From: Amycolatopsis mediterranei
GTDB lineage: Bacteria; Actinomycetota; Actinomycetes; Mycobacteriales; Pseudonocardiaceae
Length of the DNA: 64,000 nucleotides
Direction: 5' to 3'
Assembly: GCF_026017845.1 (NCBI RefSeq)
Contig: NZ_CP100416.1
Location: 1,030,553-1,094,552, forward strand
Below the pieces are notes generated by a model. It ran no database searches. It worked only from the letters and a program-made list of their open reading frames with translations, and was not told the DNA's origin. This document shows positions 43,343 through 54,661 of this stretch, piece by piece (within the stretch, counting starts at the first letter, position 1; every line of letters begins with the position of its first letter). The position numbers and the translations under genes were made by a program.

Positions 43343-44413
43343 ATGAGCCTCGACCTGCACGCCGACCCGGTGGACCTGACCACAGCGCTGGTGGACATCT
43401 TCAGCGTGTCCGGCGCCGAGGCCGAGATCGCCACCGCGGTGCAGGAGGCGCTGCAGGCGCAGGCGCCGCACCTCGAGGTCGTCCGCAACGGCGACGCCGT
43501 CCTGGCGCGGACCGACCTCGGCCGCGGGTCGCGGGTCGTGCTCGCCGGGCACCTGGACACCGTGCCGGAGAACGGCAACCTGCCTTCCCGGCGCGAAGGC
43601 ACCGGTGACGAAGAGATCCTGCACGGCCTCGGCACGGTCGACATGAAAGGTGGCGACGCGGTCTTCCTGCACTTGGCGGCGACGCTGCCTTCGCCCAAGC
43701 ACGACATCACCTTCGTCTTCTACGACAACGAAGAGGTCGAAGCGGTCAAGAACGGCCTCGGCCGGATCGAGCGCGAGCTGCCGGAGTGGCTGGCCGGCGA
43801 CCTGGCGATCGTCGGCGAGCCGTCGAACGGCGTGATCGAGGCCGGCTGCCAGGGCACCATGCGCGTCGAGCTGCGGCTCTCGGGGAAGCGGGCGCACACC
43901 GCGCGGGCGTGGATGGGCGAGAACGCGATCCACGCGCTCGCCGAGCCGCTGCGCCGGCTGGCGGAGTACACGCCGCGGATCGTCGACATCGACGGGCTGA
44001 CCTACCGCGAGGGTCTCCAGGCGACGTCGATCAGCGGCGGTGTGGCGGGCAACGTCGTCCCGGACGCGGCGGTGCTGACGGTGAACCACCGCTTCGCCCC
44101 GGACCGCGACCCGGCGGCGGCCGAGCGGCACCTGCGCGAGGTTTTCGACGGTTTCGAACTGTCCGTTGTGGACCTTTCCCCGGGAGCGCTGCCGGGCCTG
44201 TCGGCCCCGGCGGCGGCGGAACTGGTGACGGCGGCGGGCGGCCGCGCGGCGGCCAAGCTGGGCTGGACGGACGTGGCCCGCTTCGCGGCGCGCGGCATGC
44301 CGGCGGTGAACTTCGGCCCGGGCAACCCGACGCTGGCGCACACGAAGCAGGAGAACGTCCGGACGGCGGAGATCCGCCAGGTCACCGAGGTGCTCCGCAA
44401 GTTCCTGGCCTGA
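43343..44413 (+). CDS. dapE: Succinyl-diaminopimelate desuccinylase
   Basis: 356 aa. ATG at 43343 is preferred over GTG at 43334 because of the TAGCGT box 7 nt before it. A di-zinc M20 hydrolase releasing LL-DAP from its succinyl form. AGHLDTVP near 70 (His ligand and Asp), [11 protein letters not shown] near 100 (bridging Asp), YDNEEVEA near 133 (catalytic and ligand Glu) and [17 protein letters not shown] near 325 (His ligand) are intact. The dimerisation domain occupies about 170-285. Confidence 0.95.
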   Translation: MSLDLHADPVDLTTALVDIFSVSGAEAEIATAVQEALQAQAPHLEVVRNGDAVLARTDLGRGSRVVLAGHLDTVPENGNLPSRREGTGDEEILHGLGTVDMKGGDAVFLHLAATLPSPKHDITFVFYDNEEVEAVKNGLGRIERELPEWLAGDLAIVGEPSNGVIEAGCQGTMRVELRLSGKRAHTARAWMGENAIHALAEPLRRLAEYTPRIVDIDGLTYREGLQATSISGGVAGNVVPDAAVLTVNHRFAPDRDPAAAERHLREVFDGFELSVVDLSPGALPGLSAPAAAELVTAAGGRAAAKLGWTDVARFAARGMPAVNFGPGNPTLAHTKQENVRTAEIRQVTEVLRKFLA

Positions 44414-44420
44414 GTCCCGA

Positions 44421-44535
44421 GCGCCCCAATGTGGCCTTCGGTGCGTTGGACGCACCCAATGTGGCCTTCGGTGCGTTGGACGCACCCAATGTGGCCTTCG
44501 GTGCGTTGGGCGCACCCAAGGCCACATTGGGGCGC
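44421..44535. repeat. Tandem 30-bp repeats bounded by an 18-bp inverted repeat
   Basis: Three copies of a 30-bp unit lie at 44431-44460, 44461-44490 and 44491-44520; the third differs at two places. Each unit begins GTGGCCTTCGGTGCGTTGG. The block is closed by 18-bp arms: GCGCCCCAATGTGGCCTT (44421-44438) and AAGGCCACATTGGGGCGC (44518-44535). It lies just after dapE and could fold as a long hairpin, acting as a terminator. The remainder of the gap to 44657 shows only the ribosome site of the next gene. Confidence 0.85.
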
Positions 44536-44657
44536 TGTGGCGGTCGTCACACGGGTGGGTCCTGAGCTGCGGTGACGCTCCGCCACCGCAGGTCACCGCA
44601 ACTTTTCCCGGCCGCGGCCCGTATGTCCTTCTGAAACCGCGCACCCCGGGAGGATCC

Positions 44658-45470
44658 ATGCCGAAATCCGCGAGACGAGCCGCGGCGGTGGCCGTGCTCG
44701 CCCTGGCGGTGGGCTGGGGCGCGGCCGCCTGCGGGGAAGGGCAGCCCGTGGCCGCGCCGGCGGCCGGGCCGATCCGCACCGCCATCGGGGAGGCCACCTC
44801 GGTTCCGCCGCCGCCGGCCGAGCGGGAGCCCGTGACGCAGAGCGCGCCCGTCGACGAGGCCGCCATCACCTTCCCGCGGACCGGTTCCGGGCAGTGGATG
44901 TTCACCCCCGGCTCCGACGAGGTCGCCGGGAAGTCCGGCCGGCTGATGCGCTACCGGATCGCCATCGAGACCGACATCGACGGCGTCGGGCCCGCCGAGT
45001 TCGCCAAGGACATCCGCACCATCCTCGGCGACCCGCGCGGCTGGACCGCCGGCGGCCAGTGGCGGCTGCAGCAGGTCGGACCGGCCGACATGGCCGACTT
45101 CACCCTCTACCTCGCGACGCCGGCCAGCCGCGACAAGCTGTGCGGCGGCACACCGGACAGCTACACCTCCTGCCGCAACGGCAGCAACGTCGTGCTCAAC
45201 GTCGCCCGCTGGGCCAACGCCGTCCCGAACTACGGCGCCCCGCTCGAGGCCTACCGCCAGTACATGGTCACCCACGAAACCGGCCACCGGCTCGGCCAGG
45301 GCCACGAGCTGTGCCCCGGCCCGGGCCGGCCGGCGCCGGTGATGGAGCAGCAGACGCTCGGGCTGCACGGCTGCGTCCCGAACCCCTGGCCGTTCCCGGA
45401 CGCCGGCGGCCGCGAATACGCCGGCCCGCCGGGCGAGTACGACGACCCGATCCCGGCCGGCGATTCCTAG
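44658..45470 (+). CDS. DUF3152 family exported metalloprotease-like protein
   Basis: 270 aa, ATG start with GGGAGG upstream. A signal peptide (1-25) ends GAAACGEG; the Cys at about 26 could be lipidated but the lipobox is weak. A Pro/Ala-rich linker runs to about 65. The DUF3152 domain (about 70-255) contains HETGHRLGQGHE near 210, a zincin-type HExxHxxxxxH metal site, with a Met (APVMEQQ) after it as in metzincins. Cysteines near 160, 175, 220 and 240 probably form disulfides. The substrate is unknown. Its 3' end overlaps the convergent chitinase gene by 4 bp. Confidence 0.85.
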   Translation: MPKSARRAAAVAVLALAVGWGAAACGEGQPVAAPAAGPIRTAIGEATSVPPPPAEREPVTQSAPVDEAAITFPRTGSGQWMFTPGSDEVAGKSGRLMRYRIAIETDIDGVGPAEFAKDIRTILGDPRGWTAGGQWRLQQVGPADMADFTLYLATPASRDKLCGGTPDSYTSCRNGSNVVLNVARWANAVPNYGAPLEAYRQYMVTHETGHRLGQGHELCPGPGRPAPVMEQQTLGLHGCVPNPWPFPDAGGREYAGPPGEYDDPIPAGDS

Positions 45471-46519
45471 CGGCCCTGCAGGGACTTGACGTTGGTGCCG
45501 AACGTCCAGCCCTTCGAGCCGTCCCAGTTGATCGACCAGTCCATCAGGCCCTTGAGACCCGGAACCGACCGCCACGCCTGGGAAACCAGGCTCGGCGACA
45601 TGTACCCGCCACCCGCGCCCGGCTGGGCGGGCAGGCCGGGGACCTGCTTGTCGTAGGGGACGCGGATCGTCGTGCCCTGCACGACCAGGCCCTGGTTCAG
45701 GCACTGCGTCTGCACGGTGAAGCCCTGCACGGTCCCGGCCTGGTAGGAATCGCCGGAGCAGCCGTACATGGACCCGTTGTAGTACTGCATGTTCAGCCAC
45801 CACAGCCGGCCGTTGTCCGCGTACTTCTTGATGATCGGCAGGTACGCGCCCCAAATCGAGCCGTAGGCAACGCTGCCGCCGGTCACGTATGCGGTCTCCG
45901 GCGCCATCGTGAGCCCGAAGTTCGACGGCATCTGCGCGAGCACGCCGTCGATGATCCGGATCAGGTTGCTCTGCGACGCCGAGAGCGTCTTGATGTTCCC
46001 GCTGTTCGTCAGCCCGGTCTCGATGTCGATGTCGATCCCGTCGAAGTTGTACTGCTTGAGGATCGGCACGACGGTGGCGACGAACCGGTCGGCCACCGCC
46101 GACGACGAGAGGTCGATCCCGGCGGCGGCACCGCCGATGGACAGCAGGATCGTCGCGCCGGCGGCCTTCGCCGCGCACATCTCGGCGGGCGTCGACACCT
46201 TCACCCCGGCGTCCATCCCGTTCTCCCACAGCACGGTTCCGTCGGAGCGGATCACCGGGAAGGCGGCGTTGACGACGTTGTACCCGTGCTGCGCCATCCG
46301 GCTGTCGGTGATCGGGACCCAGCCCATTCCGGGGTGGACGCCGTTCGCGGCGCCGTCCCAGTTTTCCCAGTACCCCTGGAGGACCTTGCCCGCGGGCCTC
46401 GATTTCACCGCGCACGTGCCGGCCTGCACCGCCCCCTGCGCGGGGGCCGGCACGAGCAGCGGGACGGCCAGCACCGCAGCCAGAAGGGTTCCGAACAAGC
46501 GGGTTCTGCGACCGGACAT
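45467..46519 (-). CDS. Secreted GH18 chitinase
   Basis: 350 aa. ATG at 46519 is preferred over ATG at 46531 because GGGAG lies 5 nt before it. Signal peptide at 1-30. A glycoside hydrolase 18 barrel: KVLQGYWENWDG is the first strand, ILLSIGG near 115 the SxGG motif, and FDGIDIDIE near 158 the catalytic DxxDxDxE motif with Glu as acid. No chitin-binding module, so it is a single-domain enzyme close to Streptomyces ChiC/D-type catalytic domains. A DasR-like site lies about 86 bp upstream. Confidence 0.93.
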   Translation of the reverse strand: MSGRRTRLFGTLLAAVLAVPLLVPAPAQGAVQAGTCAVKSRPAGKVLQGYWENWDGAANGVHPGMGWVPITDSRMAQHGYNVVNAAFPVIRSDGTVLWENGMDAGVKVSTPAEMCAAKAAGATILLSIGGAAAGIDLSSSAVADRFVATVVPILKQYNFDGIDIDIETGLTNSGNIKTLSASQSNLIRIIDGVLAQMPSNFGLTMAPETAYVTGGSVAYGSIWGAYLPIIKKYADNGRLWWLNMQYYNGSMYGCSGDSYQAGTVQGFTVQTQCLNQGLVVQGTTIRVPYDKQVPGLPAQPGAGGGYMSPSLVSQAWRSVPGLKGLMDWSINWDGSKGWTFGTNVKSLQGR

Positions 46520-46604
46520 ACCGGCTCCCATCGTCGTTGAGGGGCGTACGCGGCGTGTCCGTCCACGATAGGGACCGGGGGAAAGCGCTGACTACCTACG
46601 AATG

Positions 46605-46620
46605 GGTGGTCTAGACAACT
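46605..46620. promoter_or_regulatory. DasR-like operator (dre) upstream of the chitinase gene
   Basis: GGTGGTCTAGACAACT matches the Streptomyces dre consensus ACTGGTCTAGACCACT at 13 of 16 positions, including the palindromic core GGTCTAGAC. It lies 86 bp before the chitinase start. In Streptomyces DasR represses chitin-use genes and is released by aminosugar phosphates; a dasR gene is not in the window. Confidence 0.75.
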
Positions 46621-46658
46621 CGGAGGCGCCCCCGCGAGGGACGCCTCCGAGCGGCCGG

Positions 46659-50613
<3,955 letters not shown>

Positions 50614-50925
50614 CGAGGTCTTCCTTCCACGAAGGCAGAATCGAGGTCCGGTAAGGGGAAGAGGGGAGACGTGTCCGGCGGCCCAACAGCAGGTATGCGT
50701 CCGGACGCATCCGAGTAAAGGATCAGCGGATCCGGGCGTCAATGCGCCGAACGGACCAATGCGGCGTTCCGGATTATCGAATCAATTCGTACAAACCCCG
50801 CCGCAGCAGGGGATTCTCGCCGCGTTCCGTCCCGGAACGACTTTCGTAGGGATTGTCCGCGACACCATCCGAACGCCGGACGATCTCGATCACCGGGATT
50901 TCGTTGCCACCGCTGGTGAATCGCT
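50614..50925. other. Regulator-protease intergenic region, first cassette
   Basis: 312 nt between the HTH/TPR gene stop and the M4 start. It holds the conserved promoter block at 50702-50764 and a short inverted repeat CGAAT/ATTCG at 50778-50789. A 39-codon open frame on the minus strand (50893-50774) has no ribosome site and no counterpart in the second cassette, so it is not called as a gene. Confidence 0.5.
50702..50764 (-). promoter_or_regulatory. Conserved promoter element of M4 protease gene, copy 1
   Basis: A 63-bp block that recurs upstream of the other M4 gene with about three quarters identity and no gaps. On the minus strand it contains TCCGTTCGG, then TTGACG, then 17-18 nt later TTTACTC, which fits -35 and -10 boxes of a housekeeping promoter. 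The conserved part upstream of the -35 is a plausible activator site. Confidence 0.65.
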
Positions 50926-52191
50926 TCAGTCGGCTTCCGCGCCCAGCGCGATGAGCCCGTTGCGCAGCACGTCCGCCGCCTCCGCCTGCTTCCCGGTCTC
51001 GCCGAGCAGCTCGCTCAACGGCCGCAACGCGCGCACCAGCACGCCCCGCGCGCCCAGGCCGGTGGCGATCTCGACGGCGGCCCGCAGGTCCTCGGCCGCG
51101 CGCCGCGCGTCGCCGCGGGCCCTGGCCAACGACCCGAGCTGCAGCCGCAGCTCCGCGGCCAGCGCCGTGCCCGCCACGACCGCCGGGCGCACCTGGTCGA
51201 GCAACGCGGCCGCCGTCTCCAGCCGGCCCGCCGCGAGGTACTCCGCGGCGAGCTCGACGGTGATCGCCGGGACGTCGTCCGGCCAGGCCGTCTCCCGCGC
51301 CGCCCCGAGGTCGGCCAGCGCGCCCTCGACGTCACCCGAGCGGCCGCGGACCCGGGCCCTGGCCAGCAGGCAGTACGCCATCGCCGGGTGCAACGCCCGC
51401 TCCTGCATCAGGTCGTAGGCCGCCGCGACCGACGCGGCCGCGTCGGCGAACCGGTCCGCCGCCAGGTGGCTGCGGCACACCTCGACGTGACTGCGGGTCA
51501 GCTCCGCGAGCACCGCCGGGCCGCCCCGGGTGAGCCGCAACGCCGAGCCGGCGTACTCGGCCGCCCGCTCCAGGTCGCCCTGGCGCAGGTGCCGCTCGGC
51601 CAGGCAGGCCCGCAGCGTCAGCAGCATCGACGGCTGCGGGTAGCCGTCGCGCAGCAGCTCGGCGTGGCAGGTTTCCAGCAGGTGCACCGAATACTGCACC
51701 TCGCCCCAGGCGGTCAGCACCGCCGCGCGCAGCGGCACGACCATCGCCCGCACCGGCGGCGGCTCACCCGACAAGGCCGTCTCGGCGTCCGCGACGTACT
51801 TGGTGCGGACGTCGCCGGTCGAGTACCCGGCCAGCCACAGCAGCGCGATCCCCGCCTGCCGCGGCCGGTCCAGCCGCTCGGCGCGGCGCCGGATCCGCTG
51901 CATCCGCGGGGTCGCGCGGCGGGCGTCACCGGCCAGGAACCGGTCCGCCGTCTCGATCAGCTCGAGGTCGAGCTCGATCAGCTCCCGCGGGGACCGGCCG
52001 CCGAGCAGTTCGTCCGGGTCGATGCCGAGTTGCCGGGCGAAGAACCGCAGCGCGTCCCCCGACGGCGTCCGCGCGCCGGTCTCGACCGACGACACGTACG
52101 CCGCGGAGTACTGCGGCCCGGCGAGTTCGCGCTGCGTGAGCCCGCGTTCGGTGCGCAGCTCACGCAGGCGTTCGCCGACGCTCTCGCTCAC
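50926..52191 (-). CDS. XRE-type HTH regulator with TPR-like repeats, first copy
   Basis: 421 aa, GTG start. Residues 6-65 form a helix-turn-helix of the XRE/Cro type (LRELRTERGLTQRELAGPQYSAAYVSSVETGARTPS). Residues 75-420 are helical repeats rich in Ala, Leu and Arg, with TPR-like pairs (LRACLAERHLRQGDLERAAEYAGSAL, LARARVRGRSGDVEGALADLGAA). This plan resembles peptide-sensing regulators of the RRNPP group, but the ligand is unknown. It lies directly upstream of an M4 protease gene on the same strand; a paralogue heads the second cassette. Transcription control of the protease is inferred from the arrangement. Confidence 0.85.
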   Translation of the reverse strand: MSESVGERLRELRTERGLTQRELAGPQYSAAYVSSVETGARTPSGDALRFFARQLGIDPDELLGGRSPRELIELDLELIETADRFLAGDARRATPRMQRIRRRAERLDRPRQAGIALLWLAGYSTGDVRTKYVADAETALSGEPPPVRAMVVPLRAAVLTAWGEVQYSVHLLETCHAELLRDGYPQPSMLLTLRACLAERHLRQGDLERAAEYAGSALRLTRGGPAVLAELTRSHVEVCRSHLAADRFADAAASVAAAYDLMQERALHPAMAYCLLARARVRGRSGDVEGALADLGAARETAWPDDVPAITVELAAEYLAAGRLETAAALLDQVRPAVVAGTALAAELRLQLGSLARARGDARRAAEDLRAAVEIATGLGARGVLVRALRPLSELLGETGKQAEAADVLRNGLIALGAEAD

Positions 52192-52263
52192 ACAGGTGCC
52201 TTTCCGCCGGGGGAGTCCAGGGTAAGCCGCGCGGCGGTGCCGCCCACCACCGCGCGGCCGTGA

Positions 52264-54282
52264 TCAGCAGGCCCCGGCGTCGCTCCAGACGGCCCACGAG
52301 CCGGGCGCGCCGGGCTCGGCCCCGGTCGAGTACCACAGCGACGTCCACTTGTGACCGTTGTGGCCCACGACGTCGTTGGGCACGTACGCCTTGGCGGAGT
52401 CCCACTCGGCGAGCCCGTCGCAGCCGGTCGGCGGGGTGCCGGTGCCGACGGTGAGCGAGAACTGCGCGGTGTGGTCGGCGTCGGTGCCGTCGCCGGTGAC
52501 CGTCACCTGGCTGGTGCCCTGCGGCGTGGTCGCCGACGTCGTGATGGTCAATGTCGACGTGCCGCCGGATTGGACGCTCGCCGGGCTGAAGGCCGCCTTC
52601 GCGCCCTCGGGCAGGCCGGTGGCCAGCAGCTGCACGGTCTGGGCGCTGCCCGAGGTGACCCGGGTGGTCACCGTGGTGGTCGCCGTCTGTCCGGGTTGGA
52701 CGGACGCCGACGTCGGCGACAGCGTCAGCGAGTAGTCGTTGCCCGCGGGCGGCTGGCCGCTGCAGGTCGGCTCACCGCTGACCGCGGGGACGCTCACCGC
52801 GTCCCACGCGGCCTTGGTGGCGGCGAACTCCGTGCAGCTGCCCGGGAACAGGGCGACCGCGGCTTCCAGGGTGGCCTTGCGGGCGGCCTTGTGGTTCCAC
52901 GACGAGGTCTTCTTCAGCAGGCCGTTGTAGAAGATCTTGCCGGCCTTCTGGATGCCGATGCCGGTCACCGTCGAGCTGTTGCACGTCGGGCTGGCGCCGC
53001 TGCCCTGGGAGAGCAGGTAGAACCAGTGGTTCTGCGGGCCCGCGGCGGCGTGCACCTCGGTGCTCGGGATCGAGGCCGAGTAGCAGTTCGGGTCGCCGAC
53101 CTTCGACGGGTTGTCCATGTAGCGGATCGGGCCCTGGCCGACGAGGTTGACGCCCTCGCCGACGGTGAAGTCCGGCCGGTCCACCGGGTTGTTCGCGTAG
53201 TACTCGGTCAGCGCGCCGAAGATGTCGCCGGTGGACTCGTTGAGCCCGCCGTTCTCGTTGCCCGAGCCGGCGCCGCCGGGCGTGGTCTGGAAGATCGCGT
53301 GGCCGAACTCGTGGCCGACGACGTCCATCGGCGTCGCCTGGCGGCGGTTGTCCTGCGAGTGCCCGAAGTGCGTCGAGGAGCCGTCCCAGTAGGCGTTGAC
53401 GTCGTTGAGGCCGACGCTCGCGCGGAACCCGCCGCCGGCCCCGTCGATGCCGTTGCGGCCGAGCCAGTCGGCGAGCATCTTCCACTCGGTCTGGACGCTG
53501 TAGAGCACGTCGACGCAGCCGGTCTCGAGGTCCGTGCCCGAGCCGTTGCCCCAGGTGTTGCTGCTCTTCGTGAAGATCGAGCCGCCCTCGCGGCCGCAGG
53601 CGATCCCGCGGCGGCCCGGGTCGGTCATCGAGTAGGAACTGCCGGAGCCGGACGTGTCGATCGAGACGGTGCCGGCGTAGAAGGAGTTCCCGGTGCCGGC
53701 TTCGTGGACGTCGTCGCGCGTGTCGAGGATCTTTCCCGTGGTGCTGTCGACGAAGACGTGCAGGTGGGTGGGCTTGCCGTGGTCCCGGCCGCTGACGACG
53801 ACCTCGTAGGCGAGCTTCGGGGCGTCCCCGGCCAGCACGACCAGCTTCGGCGTCTCGGCCATGTCTACTGTGGACACCGTCGTGGTGGCGATCTTCGTCG
53901 CTTGCTCGGCCTTCAGGGCGGCCTGCGTGCCGACGGCGATCGGGGCGGTGTGCGCGGCTTCGGTGCCGCGCACCCGCCCGGCGCCGTCGGCGACGACCAC
54001 CGCGTCGCCGCCGATGACCGGCAGGCCGTGGTAGGTGCGCTGGTAGGAGGCGAAGTAGAGCCCGCCGCCACCCGGGGTGACCCCGGTGCGGACGAAGGCC
54101 TCCCCGGCGCCCTTCGCGAGCCGATCGGCGCCGGTGAGGGCGGCCTGGTCGGCGGCGCGGGCGGCGAGCGCCTCGGGCGGGGTGGCGGCGGGGGGTGCGG
54201 GAGCGGCGGCGGCCGGGATCGCCGGCACCGCGAACGTCAGGGCCAGGCCGGCGATCGCCGCCAGCCCGCGTGGGGATCTCAT
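52264..54282 (-). CDS. Secreted M4 metalloprotease with chitin-binding module
   Basis: 672 aa, ATG start. Signal peptide at 1-26, FTP/PepSY propeptide (about 50-195), M4 domain (about 200-520) with VVGHEFGHAIF near 325, GGLNESTGDIFGA near 350 and AAGPQNHWFYLL. An Ig-like domain (about 530-620) follows. The C-terminus (about 630-672; AEWDSAKAYVPNDVVGHNGH, then KWTSLWYSTGAEPG) is a CBM5/12 chitin-binding module instead of the P-domain of its paralogue. The catalytic parts of the two M4 proteins are nearly alike. The module suggests attack on chitin-bound protein. Confidence 0.95.
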   Translation of the reverse strand: MRSPRGLAAIAGLALTFAVPAIPAAAAPAPPAATPPEALAARAADQAALTGADRLAKGAGEAFVRTGVTPGGGGLYFASYQRTYHGLPVIGGDAVVVADGAGRVRGTEAAHTAPIAVGTQAALKAEQATKIATTTVSTVDMAETPKLVVLAGDAPKLAYEVVVSGRDHGKPTHLHVFVDSTTGKILDTRDDVHEAGTGNSFYAGTVSIDTSGSGSSYSMTDPGRRGIACGREGGSIFTKSSNTWGNGSGTDLETGCVDVLYSVQTEWKMLADWLGRNGIDGAGGGFRASVGLNDVNAYWDGSSTHFGHSQDNRRQATPMDVVGHEFGHAIFQTTPGGAGSGNENGGLNESTGDIFGALTEYYANNPVDRPDFTVGEGVNLVGQGPIRYMDNPSKVGDPNCYSASIPSTEVHAAAGPQNHWFYLLSQGSGASPTCNSSTVTGIGIQKAGKIFYNGLLKKTSSWNHKAARKATLEAAVALFPGSCTEFAATKAAWDAVSVPAVSGEPTCSGQPPAGNDYSLTLSPTSASVQPGQTATTTVTTRVTSGSAQTVQLLATGLPEGAKAAFSPASVQSGGTSTLTITTSATTPQGTSQVTVTGDGTDADHTAQFSLTVGTGTPPTGCDGLAEWDSAKAYVPNDVVGHNGHKWTSLWYSTGAEPGAPGSWAVWSDAGAC

Positions 54283-54342
54283 GGGGAACCTTTCCGGGGA
54301 CCGGGAGGAATGTGCCCGGAGGAATAACTGGTGTTATTGCGC

Positions 54343-54405
54343 CGGACGCGTCCGAGTAAAGGTTCCGCTCGCGGACGGGTCAATGGGCCGAACGGAGCAG
54401 TGCGG
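54343..54405 (-). promoter_or_regulatory. Conserved promoter element of M4 protease gene, copy 2
   Basis: The partner of the block at 50702-50764. On the minus strand it reads TCCGTTCGG, TTGACC, then TTTACTC at the same spacing. The TTGAC and TTTACTCGGACGCGTCCG-like parts are the best kept; the spacer between them has diverged, as expected for a promoter. Confidence 0.65.
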
Positions 54406-54460
54406 TCCAGTCACGATCACGGGAACTCACGCAAAACCGCAGGCCGAGAGCCTTTACACC

Positions 54461-54476
54461 ACTGGTCTGAACCAAT
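54461..54476. promoter_or_regulatory. DasR-like site upstream of the chitin-binding M4 protease
   Basis: ACTGGTCTGAACCAAT matches the dre consensus ACTGGTCTAGACCACT at 13 of 16 positions; the first eight bases are identical, but the central TAGA is TGAA. It lies about 180 bp before the M4 start, upstream of the promoter block. Not found before the paralogue lacking the chitin module. Confidence 0.45.
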
Positions 54477-54536
54477 TCACAGACTTTAGTAGGAAAGTGC
54501 CTTTGGCCCGGACCGTCGAGCCCGCTGGTCCGCAAT

Positions 54537-54660
54537 GGACGACACGCGTACCCGCACGGACGACACGCGTACTCCGCCGGACGACACGAGGACGCGACCC
54601 CTCCCGCTCGTGTCGTCCGTCTGGGTACGCGTGTCGTCCGGCCAGGTACGCGTGTCGTCC
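54537..54660. repeat. Mirrored 21-bp-period repeat array
   Basis: GGACGACACGCGTAC occurs at 54537-54551 and 54558-54572, with a partial third copy at 54579-54590, at a 21-bp period. The inverse GTACGCGTGTCGTCC occurs at 54625-54639 and 54646-54660, with a partial copy at 54607-54618. The array is therefore a large inverted repeat with a short central gap, ending 1 nt from the stop of the second HTH/TPR gene. It may serve as its terminator. Confidence 0.9.
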
Positions 54661-54661
54661 G

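Larger units (their letters stand above)
54283..54661. other. Regulator-protease intergenic region, second cassette
   Basis: 379 nt between the second HTH/TPR stop and the second M4 start. From left to right it holds the ribosome site, the conserved promoter block (54343-54405), a DasR-like site (54461-54476) and a mirrored repeat array (54537-54660). No protein gene is credible here. Confidence 0.6.

Noticed and set aside
44421..44535. CRISPR array
   Set aside because: The repeats are directly adjacent with no spacers, there are only three units, and no cas genes are present.
44002..44586. Minus-strand open frame containing a 10-residue repeat
   Set aside because: The repeat is just the translation of the 30-bp DNA repeat, and the rest is antisense to dapE.
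50774..50893. A 39-codon minus-strand open frame between the first HTH/TPR regulator and its M4 protease, where a signalling peptide gene might be expected
   Set aside because: It has no ribosome site, no signal peptide or hydrophobic core, and no counterpart in the second cassette. Position alone is not enough.
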